Shown piece after piece: positions 8,444-17,756 of a DNA stretch of 37,920 nt. The stretch is from contig SDNW01000012.1 of NCBI GenBank assembly GCA_004524725.1, positions 1 through 37,920 of the forward strand, in the 5' to 3' direction. The notes beneath the pieces are model-generated. The model saw nothing but the letters and a program-made list of their open reading frames with translations, did no database searches and had not been told where the DNA came from. The first letter of the stretch is position 1. Each line of letters opens with the position of its first letter. This DNA is from Promethearchaeota archaeon. Lineage in GTDB: Archaea; Asgardarchaeota; Lokiarchaeia; Sigyniarchaeales; SOKP01. The position numbers and the translations under genes were made by a program.

Positions 8444-9235
8444 ATGCCCAGAGAATATACCTACGGTCCATTTCAATCAAGAAGATTAGGTTTATCTTTA
8501 GGTATTGACATTTTAACTAAAAAAAAAACCTGTACTTATGACTGTGTCTATTGTGAAATAGGCTCAACAATACTTTTAGTACCACCAACTTATGAAATAA
8601 AAAATCCACCATCTTTACATTATCGAAATGAAATAAAGGAAATGATGAGGTTATTTCCAAATTTGGATTCCATTACTTTTGGTTATAATGGAGAACCGAC
8701 GCTTAATCCATACTTGGGAGAGTTTTATAGGATCACGTCAGAAGAAAGTTCAGAAGTGAAATGGAATGAAAAAGAGCCTTATATTAGCTTATTTACAAAT
8801 TCAAGCACAGTCTATTTAGAAGAAGTAAGGGATAGAATTAAGGTATTTGATTATGTACTGGCAAAACTAGATGTGGCGAGTGATGATGATTTCATTACAA
8901 CAAATAGACCACACGAAAAAGTACCCAGTATTAATATAATCATTGAATCGTTAAGTAAATTGAGAAGTTTGATGAGTCAAAAAAAATTTGATCTCCAATG
9001 TTTAATTTATAATTCATACCGAAAAGATTTTAATTCAAACAATAATGAAACGAATATAATTAATTTAGGCAATGCTATTAAAAAAATTAAGCCGGATGCG
9101 GTCCAGATTTATTCTATAGCGAGAATACCTTCAGAATATTTTGTATATTCAATAAATGATCAGCAAAAAAAAAGCATTGTTAAGACTTTAAAAGAAATTG
9201 TAAATAATGAAGCTATAGAGATAAATTATTATTAA
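8444..9235 (+). CDS. Radical SAM protein, COG0731-like
   Basis: A 263-residue radical SAM enzyme. It begins with the YGPFQSRRLGLSLGIDIL block typical of the COG0731 group and carries the cluster motif CTYDCVYC, with Cys30, Cys34 and Cys37 to bind a 4Fe-4S cluster and SAM. A GYNGEPTLNP segment matches the GGEP-like SAM-binding stretch. COG0731 proteins are related in sequence to TYW1 but lack its extra domains, and their reaction is generally unassigned. It is tightly linked to the upstream hydrolase (7 nt) and precedes the ROK kinase by 42 nt. Family assignment is strong; substrate is unknown. Confidence 0.85.
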   Translation: MPREYTYGPFQSRRLGLSLGIDILTKKKTCTYDCVYCEIGSTILLVPPTYEIKNPPSLHYRNEIKEMMRLFPNLDSITFGYNGEPTLNPYLGEFYRITSEESSEVKWNEKEPYISLFTNSSTVYLEEVRDRIKVFDYVLAKLDVASDDDFITTNRPHEKVPSINIIIESLSKLRSLMSQKKFDLQCLIYNSYRKDFNSNNNETNIINLGNAIKKIKPDAVQIYSIARIPSEYFVYSINDQQKKSIVKTLKEIVNNEAIEINYY

Positions 9236-9277
9236 CTATAAATTTTATATTGTAATATGATCTAATTTGGTGATAAA

Positions 9278-10279
9278 ATGATAAATTATATTATTGGAAT
9301 CGACATTGGAGGTACATGGACTCGTGTTGCATTATGTACTGACGATTTAAATGAAGCAAATATGATTATTAAGTCAATAAAAACTCCAAAAGATACGGAA
9401 TATTCAATAGCAAATAGTTTAATTGTAATGATTACAGAGCTTTTATATGACAATAATATTAAAGAAGAACAAATCGTTGGAATAGGCTTAGCTTCAGCAG
9501 GTCCATTAGATATGGAAAAAGGAGAGATATTTAACAATGCTAATTTAGGATTCAAAGTCATTCCTTTAAAAGCTCCTCTTGAAGAGAAATTTCCAGGAAT
9601 TCCAATTTATTTAATCAATGATGGCAATGCTTCAGTATTAGGAGTTCATTATTTTGAAGCTGATGATGAAGAAAAAGATAATCTGGTGTATATTACAATG
9701 TCAACTGGTATAGGAGGAGGAGTCATTTGTAATGGGAGATTACTTCTTGGGAAAGAAGGAAACGCCGCTGAAATTGGGCATGGTGTAGTGGATCCTAGCA
9801 GTATAATTCAATGTAATTGTGGTGCTCATGGATGTTGGGAAGTATATAGTTCAGGGACAGGAATAAAAAATAGAGCTTTGGAAAATATAAAAGACACAAA
9901 ATTAAGCTCCAGAATATTAATGATTATGATTGATAATGAAGTTGAAAAGATTAACGCGAAATATATTTTTCAAGCCGCTAAGGGTGGGGATAAATTTTCA
10001 AAAAGCATTATAAATATGAGTATCTATTACTCAAAGATCGGAATAGGGCTTATTAATAATTACTATGATTGCTCATCAATCTATTTTGGAGGTTCAATTA
10101 TGCATGATCATGAGCTAATTATTCCTGAATTGAAAAGACAATTTGAAACAGATCCGATTCAATATACTATAAATCACCCCCCAAAGATCAAAGTCACCAA
10201 ATATTTAGATGATATAGGGTTAAGAGGTGCGCTAGTCTTAGTAAAATATAAGTTAGAAGGAAATCCGATTATTCCTTAA
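9278..10279 (+). CDS. ROK-family sugar kinase
   Basis: A 333-residue ROK kinase, the family that phosphorylates glucose, N-acetylglucosamine, N-acetylmannosamine or related sugars with ATP. The phosphate loop is GIDIGGTWTR (7-16), the catalytic region has INDGNA, and the zinc signature is His168 with CNCGAHGCWE (Cys179, Cys181, Cys186), including the Glu that contacts the sugar. A GGTG-type element (GGTGA) sits 5 nt before the ATG. It is followed 20 nt later by a phosphohexomutase, so the pair may make a sugar 6-phosphate and convert it to the 1-phosphate. Sugar specificity cannot be read from the sequence. Confidence 0.9.
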   Translation: MINYIIGIDIGGTWTRVALCTDDLNEANMIIKSIKTPKDTEYSIANSLIVMITELLYDNNIKEEQIVGIGLASAGPLDMEKGEIFNNANLGFKVIPLKAPLEEKFPGIPIYLINDGNASVLGVHYFEADDEEKDNLVYITMSTGIGGGVICNGRLLLGKEGNAAEIGHGVVDPSSIIQCNCGAHGCWEVYSSGTGIKNRALENIKDTKLSSRILMIMIDNEVEKINAKYIFQAAKGGDKFSKSIINMSIYYSKIGIGLINNYYDCSSIYFGGSIMHDHELIIPELKRQFETDPIQYTINHPPKIKVTKYLDDIGLRGALVLVKYKLEGNPIIP

Positions 10280-10299
10280 ATAATATTACAGGATTTAGC

Positions 10300-11739
10300 A
10301 TGATTCAGGACAATCTAATATTCACTTTTAGCGGAATACGGGGAATTATAAATAAAGGGTTGGATTTTGAGGTTGCAAAAAAGCTTGGAATTGCTTTCGG
10401 TGAGTGGTATCCATATTCTGAAAGAAAAATTATTCTTGGTAAAGATACAAGACCAAGTAGTAAATTCTTAGAGAAAGGAATTATTGAAGGATTATTGTTA
10501 CATGATTTTGACATAATTAATGTAGGCGTGTGCCCAACTCCGATAATAATCCATACAAAGAATAATTTAAACATTCCTGCGGGAATTATAATTACAGGAT
10601 CTCATAATAATGAAGATTGGAATGGAGTTAAATTAATTTCTAAAAATTCTTTCGTAGGAAATGAGGCTTTAAGCGAAATTGCACAAAAATTACAAGAGAT
10701 TCATCTTGACTCCTATTCTGCAAACAATACTTATACTTCATCGAAAATAATCAAATTAAATCCTATCCAAGATTATTTATCTGATTTATATCAGCATATT
10801 AATTATGAAAAAATCAAGAAGCAAAATGATTTGAGAGTTGTAGTGGATACCGGAGCAGGAGCGGGTAAATATGCAACACCTCAATTGCTTCACGACTTAG
10901 GATGTAAGGTAAAAATCATTAATAATGATTTATATGTCAATCAAAGATTTCCCAGAGCGATTGAGCCTGTTAAAAAAAATTTAACAGACCTAATTATGGA
11001 AGTGTGGCAAGGAAAGTATGATATTGGATTTGCCCATGATAGTGATGCCGACCGATTAGCCATCATTGGAGAGAATGGAGTCTGTTACCCTGAAGATGTC
11101 GGATTAGCGCTAATTACTGAACATTTTCTTAAAAATCATACCCAAGATTCTGACGAAATCATATTTATTACTAATTTAGCCTCGTCTCTTATGTTTGAGG
11201 TTTTAGCTGAGCGCTATGGAGCCGAATGTATCCGTACTCCGATTGGAGAGAAATTTTTAGTAGAAAAAATATCTGTTTTGATGAATAAAAAAGAAGGAAG
11301 CTCCAAGAATTGTGTTATACTAGGGGGTGAAGGATCATGTGGTGGAGCAATTTTTCCCGAATTTAATCTCACCCGAGACGCGATTTTTGCTGTTGCGAAG
11401 ATTGTGGAAATTTTAATTGACACTAAAAAGAAAATTTCTGAGTTAGTAAAACAATTACCTAAATATTATTCATATAGACGTTCTATACCCGTTAAAAATC
11501 AAAAAATTTCTACTATTATAAGTGAGACAAAAAACCAACTTATCCAAGAAGGAGAAAAAGTTAACCAAATTAATAATGATCTTCGATTTGGACAAGGGAA
11601 AGAATGGTTTGTACTCATTCACCCTTCGAATACAGAACCGATAATTAGAGTAATAAGCGAAGCAAGGATTGATTCTTCAGCTAGGTTGTATTGTGAAGCC
11701 ACTAGCGAATTAATAAAGTTAGTTATTTCTAGGTTATGA
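10300..11739 (+). CDS. Phosphohexomutase (phosphoglucosamine/phosphomannomutase family)
   Basis: A 479-residue alpha-D-phosphohexomutase that moves phosphate between C6 and C1 of a hexose or hexosamine. All four family loops are present: the phosphoserine loop TGSHNNEDWNG with Ser101, the Mg-binding loop DSDADR (Asp247, Asp249, Asp251), the sugar loop GGEGSCGG (Glu344, Ser346) and the phosphate loop HPSNTEPIIRVISEA near the C-terminus. The start FTFSGIRGIIN matches the usual FGT(S)GIRG beginning. It resembles archaeal GlmM/ManB-type enzymes; which sugar it uses is not clear. It probably forms an operon with the ROK kinase. Confidence 0.9.
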   Translation: MIQDNLIFTFSGIRGIINKGLDFEVAKKLGIAFGEWYPYSERKIILGKDTRPSSKFLEKGIIEGLLLHDFDIINVGVCPTPIIIHTKNNLNIPAGIIITGSHNNEDWNGVKLISKNSFVGNEALSEIAQKLQEIHLDSYSANNTYTSSKIIKLNPIQDYLSDLYQHINYEKIKKQNDLRVVVDTGAGAGKYATPQLLHDLGCKVKIINNDLYVNQRFPRAIEPVKKNLTDLIMEVWQGKYDIGFAHDSDADRLAIIGENGVCYPEDVGLALITEHFLKNHTQDSDEIIFITNLASSLMFEVLAERYGAECIRTPIGEKFLVEKISVLMNKKEGSSKNCVILGGEGSCGGAIFPEFNLTRDAIFAVAKIVEILIDTKKKISELVKQLPKYYSYRRSIPVKNQKISTIISETKNQLIQEGEKVNQINNDLRFGQGKEWFVLIHPSNTEPIIRVISEARIDSSARLYCEATSELIKLVISRL

Positions 11740-11815
11740 TCTAAATTATAATTTCGGTCAGTACTAATAAATATTTCATATCTCTTTTTTATCTTGATAA
11801 TTTTAACAACTTTTT

Positions 11816-13651
11816 TTAAAGATTTTTCAATTCTTTAATAATGGTTTTTGCCAGATTGGTTCCAACTACTTGAGATATTTCTTCTTGAGAAGCTTTCTTA
11901 ATATTCGCTAGACTACCAAAGTGAGTAAGTAGCTTGGTTCGAGTAGTGGGTCCGATGCCTTTAATATCGTCTAATTTTGAGCTTGTTATTCTTTTTATTC
12001 TTCTCTTTTTATGTAAGCGTACTGCAAAACGGTGAGCTTCATCCCGAACTTGTTGAAATAGTTCAAGTAATGGAGAATTCATAGGTAGGTTTATTGGATC
12101 TTTCTTATCGGGCACATAGATCTCTTCAAACCTTTTCGCTAATCCAATTATAGATATCCCATCAATTCCTAGATCTTTTAAGACGGAATGGGCAGCATTA
12201 AGTTGCCCTTTCCCTCCATCCACTAGAATCAAATCAGGTAGAGTATAATTTTTTTCTAAAAGCATGGTATAGCGTCTTTTAATCACTTCTTTTATCATCG
12301 CAACATCATCGGGTGTTGATTTCGAACGAATATTGTAATGTCGATAATACTTTTTATACGGTTTTCCTTCAAGAAAATAAACCATCGACCCTGTAGCGTC
12401 TTTTCCTTCAATATTCGAAATATCAAAACCTTCTATTATCCTTGGAATATCTGGTAGAAGAAATAGATCTTTAGCATCTTCTAAAGCTTTTAAGATTTTT
12501 TCTTCCGCTTTTCTTTTTATAGATTCCATTTCTAATGCTTGATTTACCATAACTTTAGCGTTTTTGTTTGCAATTCTCAGTAATCCAAATTCAGCTTCTA
12601 AAGGAGTCCTAATTTTTATCTTAGGATTATGCTCTTCTAATATCTGTTTTACTACTTCAATCTCGTTATATAATTCTGAAAGAATAATTGTATCTGGAAC
12701 TTTCCGGCTAAGATTTTGATAGAATTGAGAAATAATTGATGAAAGTGTCTCACTTTTAATAAATATTTTTTCCTTTAAACTAATTAGAAAAGAGCTTCGA
12801 TTAATTATTTTACCCTCTCTAATATGAATTATTATTACAGCGATGTATTGCTGATCCTTATCATTATGATAACCAATAATATCTTTATTTTCATTTGAAT
12901 CTAGGATAACGTTTTGAGTAGAAGTTGAATGGTCAATTGCATGCAATTTGTCTCTCCAGAAGGCAGCCACCTCAAAGTCCAATTCATTCGCTGCAGCCTT
13001 CATCTTATCTCTAACTTGTTGCTTTAATTGAGTGGTCTCACCTTTCAAAAAGAGCTCAATTTTTTTTATATTATCTCTATAATCTTTTTTACTAATTGCG
13101 CCAATACAAGGTCCTGGACAAAGTTTTAACTGATAATACAAACACGGTCTTTTTCTTGGTTTAATTTTCTTTTTACAAGAACAATAGGGAAATAATTTTC
13201 TTAAATCTCGTAGGATTCTAATGATCTCTTTTTTATCGGTATAGGGTCCGAGAAATAAATTTTCCTTTGAATATTTTTCTGGTCCCCGAATCACTCGAAT
13301 ACGTGGATAATCCTCACTATAAAAAATAGCAACCCATGGATAAGTCTTAGAATCTCGCATAAATACATTAAAGCGAGGTTGATGGTTTTTAATTTGAATG
13401 TTTTCTAGAATTGAGGCTTCTTTTTCGTTTTCTGTAACAATGAATTCCAAATTTGCGATATTTTTAACTAGTTCTTGTATTTTCTCTTCATAATAGGGAT
13501 CAGTATAATGAGTTTTTAAGAAATATTGATTTACACGTTTTCTTAGATTCTTTGCTTTTCCAATATAAATGATATTATTATTTCGATCTAAAAACAAATA
13601 AACCCCCGGTTCATTTGGTAAACTTTTTCTTTGAAGCTCTAAATCAGACAT
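11816..13651 (-). CDS. uvrC: Excinuclease ABC subunit C
   Basis: A 611-residue, full-length UvrC that makes the dual incisions of bacterial-type nucleotide excision repair. The N-terminal GIY-YIG nuclease has PGVYLF (15-20) and IIYIGKAKNLRKRV (27-40). A cysteine-rich segment with Cys157, Cys159, Cys170, Cys178 and Cys182 matches the region that binds an iron-sulphur cluster in E. coli UvrC. A UVR-like helical segment follows (about 205-240), then the RNase H-like second nuclease with EGFDISNIEG, ATGSMVYF and LVDGGKGQL, and C-terminal helix-hairpin-helix motifs (DDIKGIGPTTRTKLL). No uvrA or uvrB is in the window. Such genes occur in mesophilic archaea, presumably from bacteria. Confidence 0.95.
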   Translation of the reverse strand: MSDLELQRKSLPNEPGVYLFLDRNNNIIYIGKAKNLRKRVNQYFLKTHYTDPYYEEKIQELVKNIANLEFIVTENEKEASILENIQIKNHQPRFNVFMRDSKTYPWVAIFYSEDYPRIRVIRGPEKYSKENLFLGPYTDKKEIIRILRDLRKLFPYCSCKKKIKPRKRPCLYYQLKLCPGPCIGAISKKDYRDNIKKIELFLKGETTQLKQQVRDKMKAAANELDFEVAAFWRDKLHAIDHSTSTQNVILDSNENKDIIGYHNDKDQQYIAVIIIHIREGKIINRSSFLISLKEKIFIKSETLSSIISQFYQNLSRKVPDTIILSELYNEIEVVKQILEEHNPKIKIRTPLEAEFGLLRIANKNAKVMVNQALEMESIKRKAEEKILKALEDAKDLFLLPDIPRIIEGFDISNIEGKDATGSMVYFLEGKPYKKYYRHYNIRSKSTPDDVAMIKEVIKRRYTMLLEKNYTLPDLILVDGGKGQLNAAHSVLKDLGIDGISIIGLAKRFEEIYVPDKKDPINLPMNSPLLELFQQVRDEAHRFAVRLHKKRRIKRITSSKLDDIKGIGPTTRTKLLTHFGSLANIKKASQEEISQVVGTNLAKTIIKELKNL

Positions 13652-13829
13652 CTATTTTATATATGGAAAATAATGAGTTATTGCAGTTGATTAATCAGTT
13701 AAACGATATAATTTAATAGTCTATATCACATTTATTATGAAAGAGATAAATATTTAATTGTTATAATGATTAAAAAATAGGGAAAAAATAAATCTCAAGG
13801 ATTAGAATTAATTGAATGAAAAAAGAATT

Positions 13830-14003
13830 ATGAAAACCGTCAAAATTTGTCCAAACTGTAAGCAAGCGACATTAAAACCAGCAATGAATGTAAGTGGATG
13901 GCTTGCACCAAATTTACTTGAATGCACTAATTGTAATTATATGGGTGCATTTTATATCGAGGTGGATATCGATGAATTGGATAAAAAAGACGATATAATA
14001 TAA
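13830..14003 (+). CDS. Small zinc-ribbon protein
   Basis: A protein of about 57 residues with two CxxC pairs, CPNC and CTNC, about 25 residues apart, framing a probable zinc ribbon (KICPNCKQATLKPAMN ... LLECTNCNYMGAFYIEVD). It ends in an acidic tail (DIDELDKKDD). I chose the ATG at 13830; an in-frame TTG at 13812 would add six residues. Similar tiny zinc ribbons are common in archaea and are often of unknown role. It lies 39 nt upstream of the R15P isomerase gene in the same direction and may be cotranscribed with it. Confidence 0.7.
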   Translation: MKTVKICPNCKQATLKPAMNVSGWLAPNLLECTNCNYMGAFYIEVDIDELDKKDDII

Positions 14004-14042
14004 TTCTTACTGATTCAAAAACCAAAAAAATACAAAAAAAAA

Positions 14043-14996
14043 GTGGTGAATTTGGAACAATTATTAAAAGATTCAGCGAGAATAAAATCTTTAGAAATTC
14101 AAGGGGCAACGAATGTTGCTATAAGTGCTATTAATTTTATTTGCGAATATGCCAGTAGAATTAGTAAAAATTTAAGTATCGATGAGATTTTTGACGATTT
14201 GTACAAAGCAAGAGATATATTATTTAAAACCAGAGATACTGAACCCGCAATGAGAAATGGGCTAAACTTTATAATGAATAAATTAGAAAAGCAAAAAAAA
14301 GATATTACGAAAAACAAAATTTTCGAAATAATCACTCAATGTAGAGACGAATACAAAAAAATGGTCAAGAACTCAAAACAAAAAATCGCTGAAATCGGAG
14401 CCCGAAGATTTCCAGATTCGGGAAGCAAAAAACAATTTGTTGTAATGACTCATTGTCATTCCTCTGTGGTAAATGGAATCTTTTTGGAGGCTAAGAAGCA
14501 AGGAAAAAATAATTTTAAAGTTATTGCGACCGAGACTCAGCCAATATTGCAAGGCAGGAAAACGGTGAATAAATTATTAAATAACAAAATTGAAGTAGTT
14601 TACATTGTCGATAGCGCTATGAGGTGGGCAGTTAACAACCTTGACGTCGATTTAATTATAATTGGAGCAGATTCGATAACCTCAGAAGGAACTATCATTA
14701 ACAAAATTGGATCTAGGTTATTAGCATTAGTTGCACATGAGGAACACATACCGTTCTATGTTGCATCTCCTTTATTAAAATACAATCCTCAAACTTCTTT
14801 TGGAATCCTTGAGAAAATTGAAATGAGAGATCCAAAAGAAATATGGGACGAAGCACCAGAAAATCTTACTATTTTAAATCCAGCATTTGAAACAGTAAGT
14901 CGTAGGTATATAGATGGTCTTATTAGCGAAGCGGGAATATTTGCTCCAAGTCATGTTCATAATTATTTTACGAAACTTTACCCCGACATAATATAG
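14043..14996 (+). CDS. Ribose-1,5-bisphosphate isomerase (eIF2B-alpha/MtnA family)
   Basis: A 317-residue member of the eIF2B alpha/beta/delta and methylthioribose-1-phosphate isomerase superfamily. THCHSS with Cys138 and the GADSI motif with Asp210, followed by NKIGS, match the catalytic Cys and Asp of archaeal ribose-1,5-bisphosphate isomerase. That enzyme turns ribose 1,5-bisphosphate, from AMP phosphorylase action and a phosphorylation step, into ribulose 1,5-bisphosphate for RuBisCO. The assignment is strengthened by the RuBisCO gene lying tail to tail with it, 1 nt away. The start is one of two tandem GTG codons (14043, 14046). The alternative reading, an archaeal aIF2B-like protein, is less likely in this context. 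AMP phosphorylase is not in the window. Confidence 0.85.
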   Translation: MVNLEQLLKDSARIKSLEIQGATNVAISAINFICEYASRISKNLSIDEIFDDLYKARDILFKTRDTEPAMRNGLNFIMNKLEKQKKDITKNKIFEIITQCRDEYKKMVKNSKQKIAEIGARRFPDSGSKKQFVVMTHCHSSVVNGIFLEAKKQGKNNFKVIATETQPILQGRKTVNKLLNNKIEVVYIVDSAMRWAVNNLDVDLIIIGADSITSEGTIINKIGSRLLALVAHEEHIPFYVASPLLKYNPQTSFGILEKIEMRDPKEIWDEAPENLTILNPAFETVSRRYIDGLISEAGIFAPSHVHNYFTKLYPDII

Positions 14997-14997
14997 A

Positions 14998-16275
14998 TCA
15001 GTTTTTCCATTTTTGCAAGGCCTTTTCCAATTCTATATGAGATGTAGCATATTCACTTAATTTGATTCCATTTAAGGCAGCTTCTACCGCCTGGCGTATG
15101 GCTCTTGCCCCTGATAAAGTACCCTCTGGATGTCCGTGACATCCTCCTCCAAATTGAAAGACGATGTCATTGCCTAAAATTTCAATAAGGTGAGGAATGT
15201 CCAAAGGACTTAAACCACCTGATGCAACAGGCAATATAGGCTTTATATCCCCCCAGTCTTGATCTAACATCGTTAAGTTATTCCCTTGAACATATGATTG
15301 GGTTAAAACCTTGTTAGTATTAACGACTTCTTGTTTTGAGCCTTCCATTTTCCCGATAACAGTACCCGTATGAAGCTGATCCATTCCTATTAATCGCATC
15401 AATTTCGCCAAAGCGAGCATCGTGATCCCATGTTTTTTGTTTCTTGTGAGAGCCGCATGCATTGCTCTATGAGCGTGAATTATCATATCTTTATCCTCCA
15501 AATAATCCCGAATTTCTTGTAAAGCTGAAAATCCTACAGTTAAAATGTCAACCATAACATATTCTCCCCCTAGATTTTTAACGAAGTCTGCTCTTTTTTT
15601 CATTGTGCTTACTTTTGCAGTTATGTTGGGCATATAAACCTTTTTTTCGCCCGTATCTTGTTCTGCTTTATCCCGCTCTCTAAGTGTCTTTGTAATTCTC
15701 TTTTCAAAATTGTTAAAAACCATACTTGTGAGATTTTCATCATCCTTTACAATATCAAGCCCACCCATCCAGGCTTGCTTACAGACTGATGCGTGTTGGC
15801 TTTCGTTTAATCCCACTTTTGGCTTTACAATAGTGCCTAAAATTGGTCTTTTGTTTATTCCTAACAGTTTCTTGATACCATTTATCCCAAATTTTGGACC
15901 CTTATATTCTTTTAAAATATTGTGAGGAAAAGATACATCAATTAAGCGTAGATTGTGTAATACCTTCATACCGAAGATATTTCCTGCTATAGCACTTAAA
16001 ATCTGAGAGATATTTCCCGCTTCAAATAATTCTTCTGAATACGCGATTTTAATCAGTTGATTTATTGAATCAATATGAAATACTGAGGGCTTAAGTCGTT
16101 TAGCAATATCACCAGATAATGTGGCGATCTCTGTCCATGTTCCTATCGAACTTTCTTTTGCGATCTCTTCACATGCGTGTTCTAAACTTTCACAATCTGC
16201 GGCTTTCTCAACATAGTACATAACAATGAGATCCTTTTTATTAGGTGCATATTCTAAATTTACATAGTCGACCAT
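14998..16275 (-). CDS. rbcL: Ribulose-bisphosphate carboxylase large chain, form III-like
   Basis: A 425-residue RuBisCO large subunit with the residues for full activity. The KPK motif is at 151-153, the carbamylated Lys is Lys177 in GGLDIVKDDENL with metal ligands Asp179 and Glu180, HAHR is at 267-270, and the loop 6 lysine is Lys309 (GTVIGKMEG). Ser352 lies in ASGGLSP, and the phosphate-binding glycines are QFGGGCHGHPEG. The length, lack of a small-subunit gene and pairing with R15P isomerase point to archaeal form III, which works in AMP/nucleoside degradation to 3-phosphoglycerate and not in a Calvin cycle. A form IV (non-carboxylating) protein is excluded by the intact active site. Exact clade needs a tree. 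Confidence 0.93.
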   Translation of the reverse strand: MVDYVNLEYAPNKKDLIVMYYVEKAADCESLEHACEEIAKESSIGTWTEIATLSGDIAKRLKPSVFHIDSINQLIKIAYSEELFEAGNISQILSAIAGNIFGMKVLHNLRLIDVSFPHNILKEYKGPKFGINGIKKLLGINKRPILGTIVKPKVGLNESQHASVCKQAWMGGLDIVKDDENLTSMVFNNFEKRITKTLRERDKAEQDTGEKKVYMPNITAKVSTMKKRADFVKNLGGEYVMVDILTVGFSALQEIRDYLEDKDMIIHAHRAMHAALTRNKKHGITMLALAKLMRLIGMDQLHTGTVIGKMEGSKQEVVNTNKVLTQSYVQGNNLTMLDQDWGDIKPILPVASGGLSPLDIPHLIEILGNDIVFQFGGGCHGHPEGTLSGARAIRQAVEAALNGIKLSEYATSHIELEKALQKWKN

Positions 16276-16415
16276 TATATTTACCTAATGTCATTTATTC
16301 ATTTAATCATAAAATAGAAATTTTAGCTATTAATTTTTTATCATGAAAGACTAAAGAATTAGAAAATCGCAAAAATTTTAAAATATTCTATATTTTATTA
16401 TTAAGTGAGTAATTG

Positions 16416-16730
16416 ATGAGCAAAGTAGATACAAAAAACATCACCTTAGACGTAAAGGATCTAATTAATTTTGGAAAAGAACAACATGTCGCCGATTTGA
16501 CGAGATTTCTATCCGAAATGCTTCCTCAGATTGAAATCACTAAAAATGGCAATGAACTTGAAGTAACTATGCCGAAGAAATTGTCAAAAAGGGCTATTAG
16601 ACTTCGAATACGGAAATTCCTCCATCAAAATGGATTGTACAACGAATTTCGTCCGATTTCGATTACAACTTCTGATAAAAACGGTTATATGATTAAACAA
16701 AAGAAGAGTATTGAGATTACTTATTATTAA
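16416..16730 (+). CDS. rpl22e: Ribosomal protein eL22 (eukaryote-type L22e)
   Basis: A protein of about 104 residues that I read as the eukaryotic large-subunit protein L22e. It opens with the TLDV...L.FGKEQHVADLTRFL segment that parallels eukaryotic FTLDC..PV..GI.....F..FL. It then has a beta-strand block (IEITKNGNELEVTMP) and the family's best conserved motif, LSKRAIRLRIRKFLHQNGLY, like [20 protein letters not shown] in animals, followed by a strand pair ending in ITYY. The highly acidic tail of the animal protein is absent. L22e is missing from most archaea and has been reported from Lokiarchaeota. ATG at 16416 is the start; a TTG directly precedes it. It has its own AT-rich upstream region. 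Confidence 0.8.
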   Translation: MSKVDTKNITLDVKDLINFGKEQHVADLTRFLSEMLPQIEITKNGNELEVTMPKKLSKRAIRLRIRKFLHQNGLYNEFRPISITTSDKNGYMIKQKKSIEITYY

Positions 16731-16774
16731 ATTTAAATGTAAAATTATAAAATTTTTAGATATTACTTTTTATT

Positions 16775-17734
16775 GTGTCTATCCAACAAATAAAAATTCA
16801 TTCACTTAACGATTTATTTCGATGTATTGCTTTGTCGAGTTTATTAGAAGTATCAGGATGGCCAAAACCAGGAAACGTACATCGAACTAATGATTTTTTG
16901 GATACGCGATTTGAACATTTTCTAGCTGGAGCTGTTGCCATTCAACCAGTTTTTTATGATTTTTGCATAAAAATTTATCAACAACCTAAAAAATATACCT
17001 CATTTGAGTTTGTTAAATTGGGTCAATTATTTTATAATGCATCCGAATCGATGATGAACTGGCAACATGGAGGGAATGTAATTCTTGGTCATATTTTAAT
17101 ATTAGCTCCACTTGTTGCGGCAGCAACGGTTTGTATCAAAGAGAACAAAAAATCATATGAAGATTATAAATATTACTTGAATAAAATTATAGAGGATGCT
17201 ACGGTTGACGATACAATTTTACTTTATAAAGCTATTAAATTGTGTAATCCCGGAGGATTAGGGCATCGAATAAAGTATGATGTCACAGCAGAAGAATCAA
17301 TTAATGAATTACAGCAAAATAATGTAGATCTGAAGCAAATCTTCGATATGTCAAAAGATTATGATCTAATTAGTGAAGAATACTCATCAGGTTTTAAAAT
17401 CACCCTTCAAATTGGATTGCCATATTTTAGAAATACTTTTGAGAAATATCATGATATCAATATTGCCACTGTAAATACTTTTTTAAAGCTACTTTCTGAA
17501 TATGAGGACACATTGATTATTCGAAAATCTGGGAAGACCGCCGCAATGAGAGTGAAAAAGATGGCAAAAAAGTTATTATTAATAGATGGTATCGCAACCG
17601 AGAAGGGTTTAACAATGGTAAGACAATTTGATAAGGATTTACAAAAAGAGAAAGGAGATTTAAATCCCGGAACAACAGCAGACATATTAACGGGAGTAAT
17701 ATTTTGTGCTCTTCTACTTGGGTTAAAATTTTAA
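16775..17734 (+). CDS. CitG/MdcB-like triphosphoribosyl-dephospho-CoA synthase family protein
   Basis: A 319-residue, largely helical protein of the ATP:dephospho-CoA triphosphoribosyltransferase family (COG1767). Family marks are the N-terminal LEVSGWPKPGNVHR motif, the HGGNVILGHILILAPL block (around 97-113), DDTILLYKAIKLCNPGGLGH and the C-terminal LNPGTTADILTGVIF. Bacterial CitG and MdcB make the prosthetic-group precursor of citrate and malonate lyases, yet no lyase gene is here. Archaeal homologues often stand alone and probably have another role. The start is a GTG at 16775, 45 nt after eL22, so the two could share a transcript. TFS follows 23 nt later. Confidence 0.75.
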   Translation: MSIQQIKIHSLNDLFRCIALSSLLEVSGWPKPGNVHRTNDFLDTRFEHFLAGAVAIQPVFYDFCIKIYQQPKKYTSFEFVKLGQLFYNASESMMNWQHGGNVILGHILILAPLVAAATVCIKENKKSYEDYKYYLNKIIEDATVDDTILLYKAIKLCNPGGLGHRIKYDVTAEESINELQQNNVDLKQIFDMSKDYDLISEEYSSGFKITLQIGLPYFRNTFEKYHDINIATVNTFLKLLSEYEDTLIIRKSGKTAAMRVKKMAKKLLLIDGIATEKGLTMVRQFDKDLQKEKGDLNPGTTADILTGVIFCALLLGLKF

Positions 17735-17756
17735 ATAAACAATAAAAGGATGGGTT

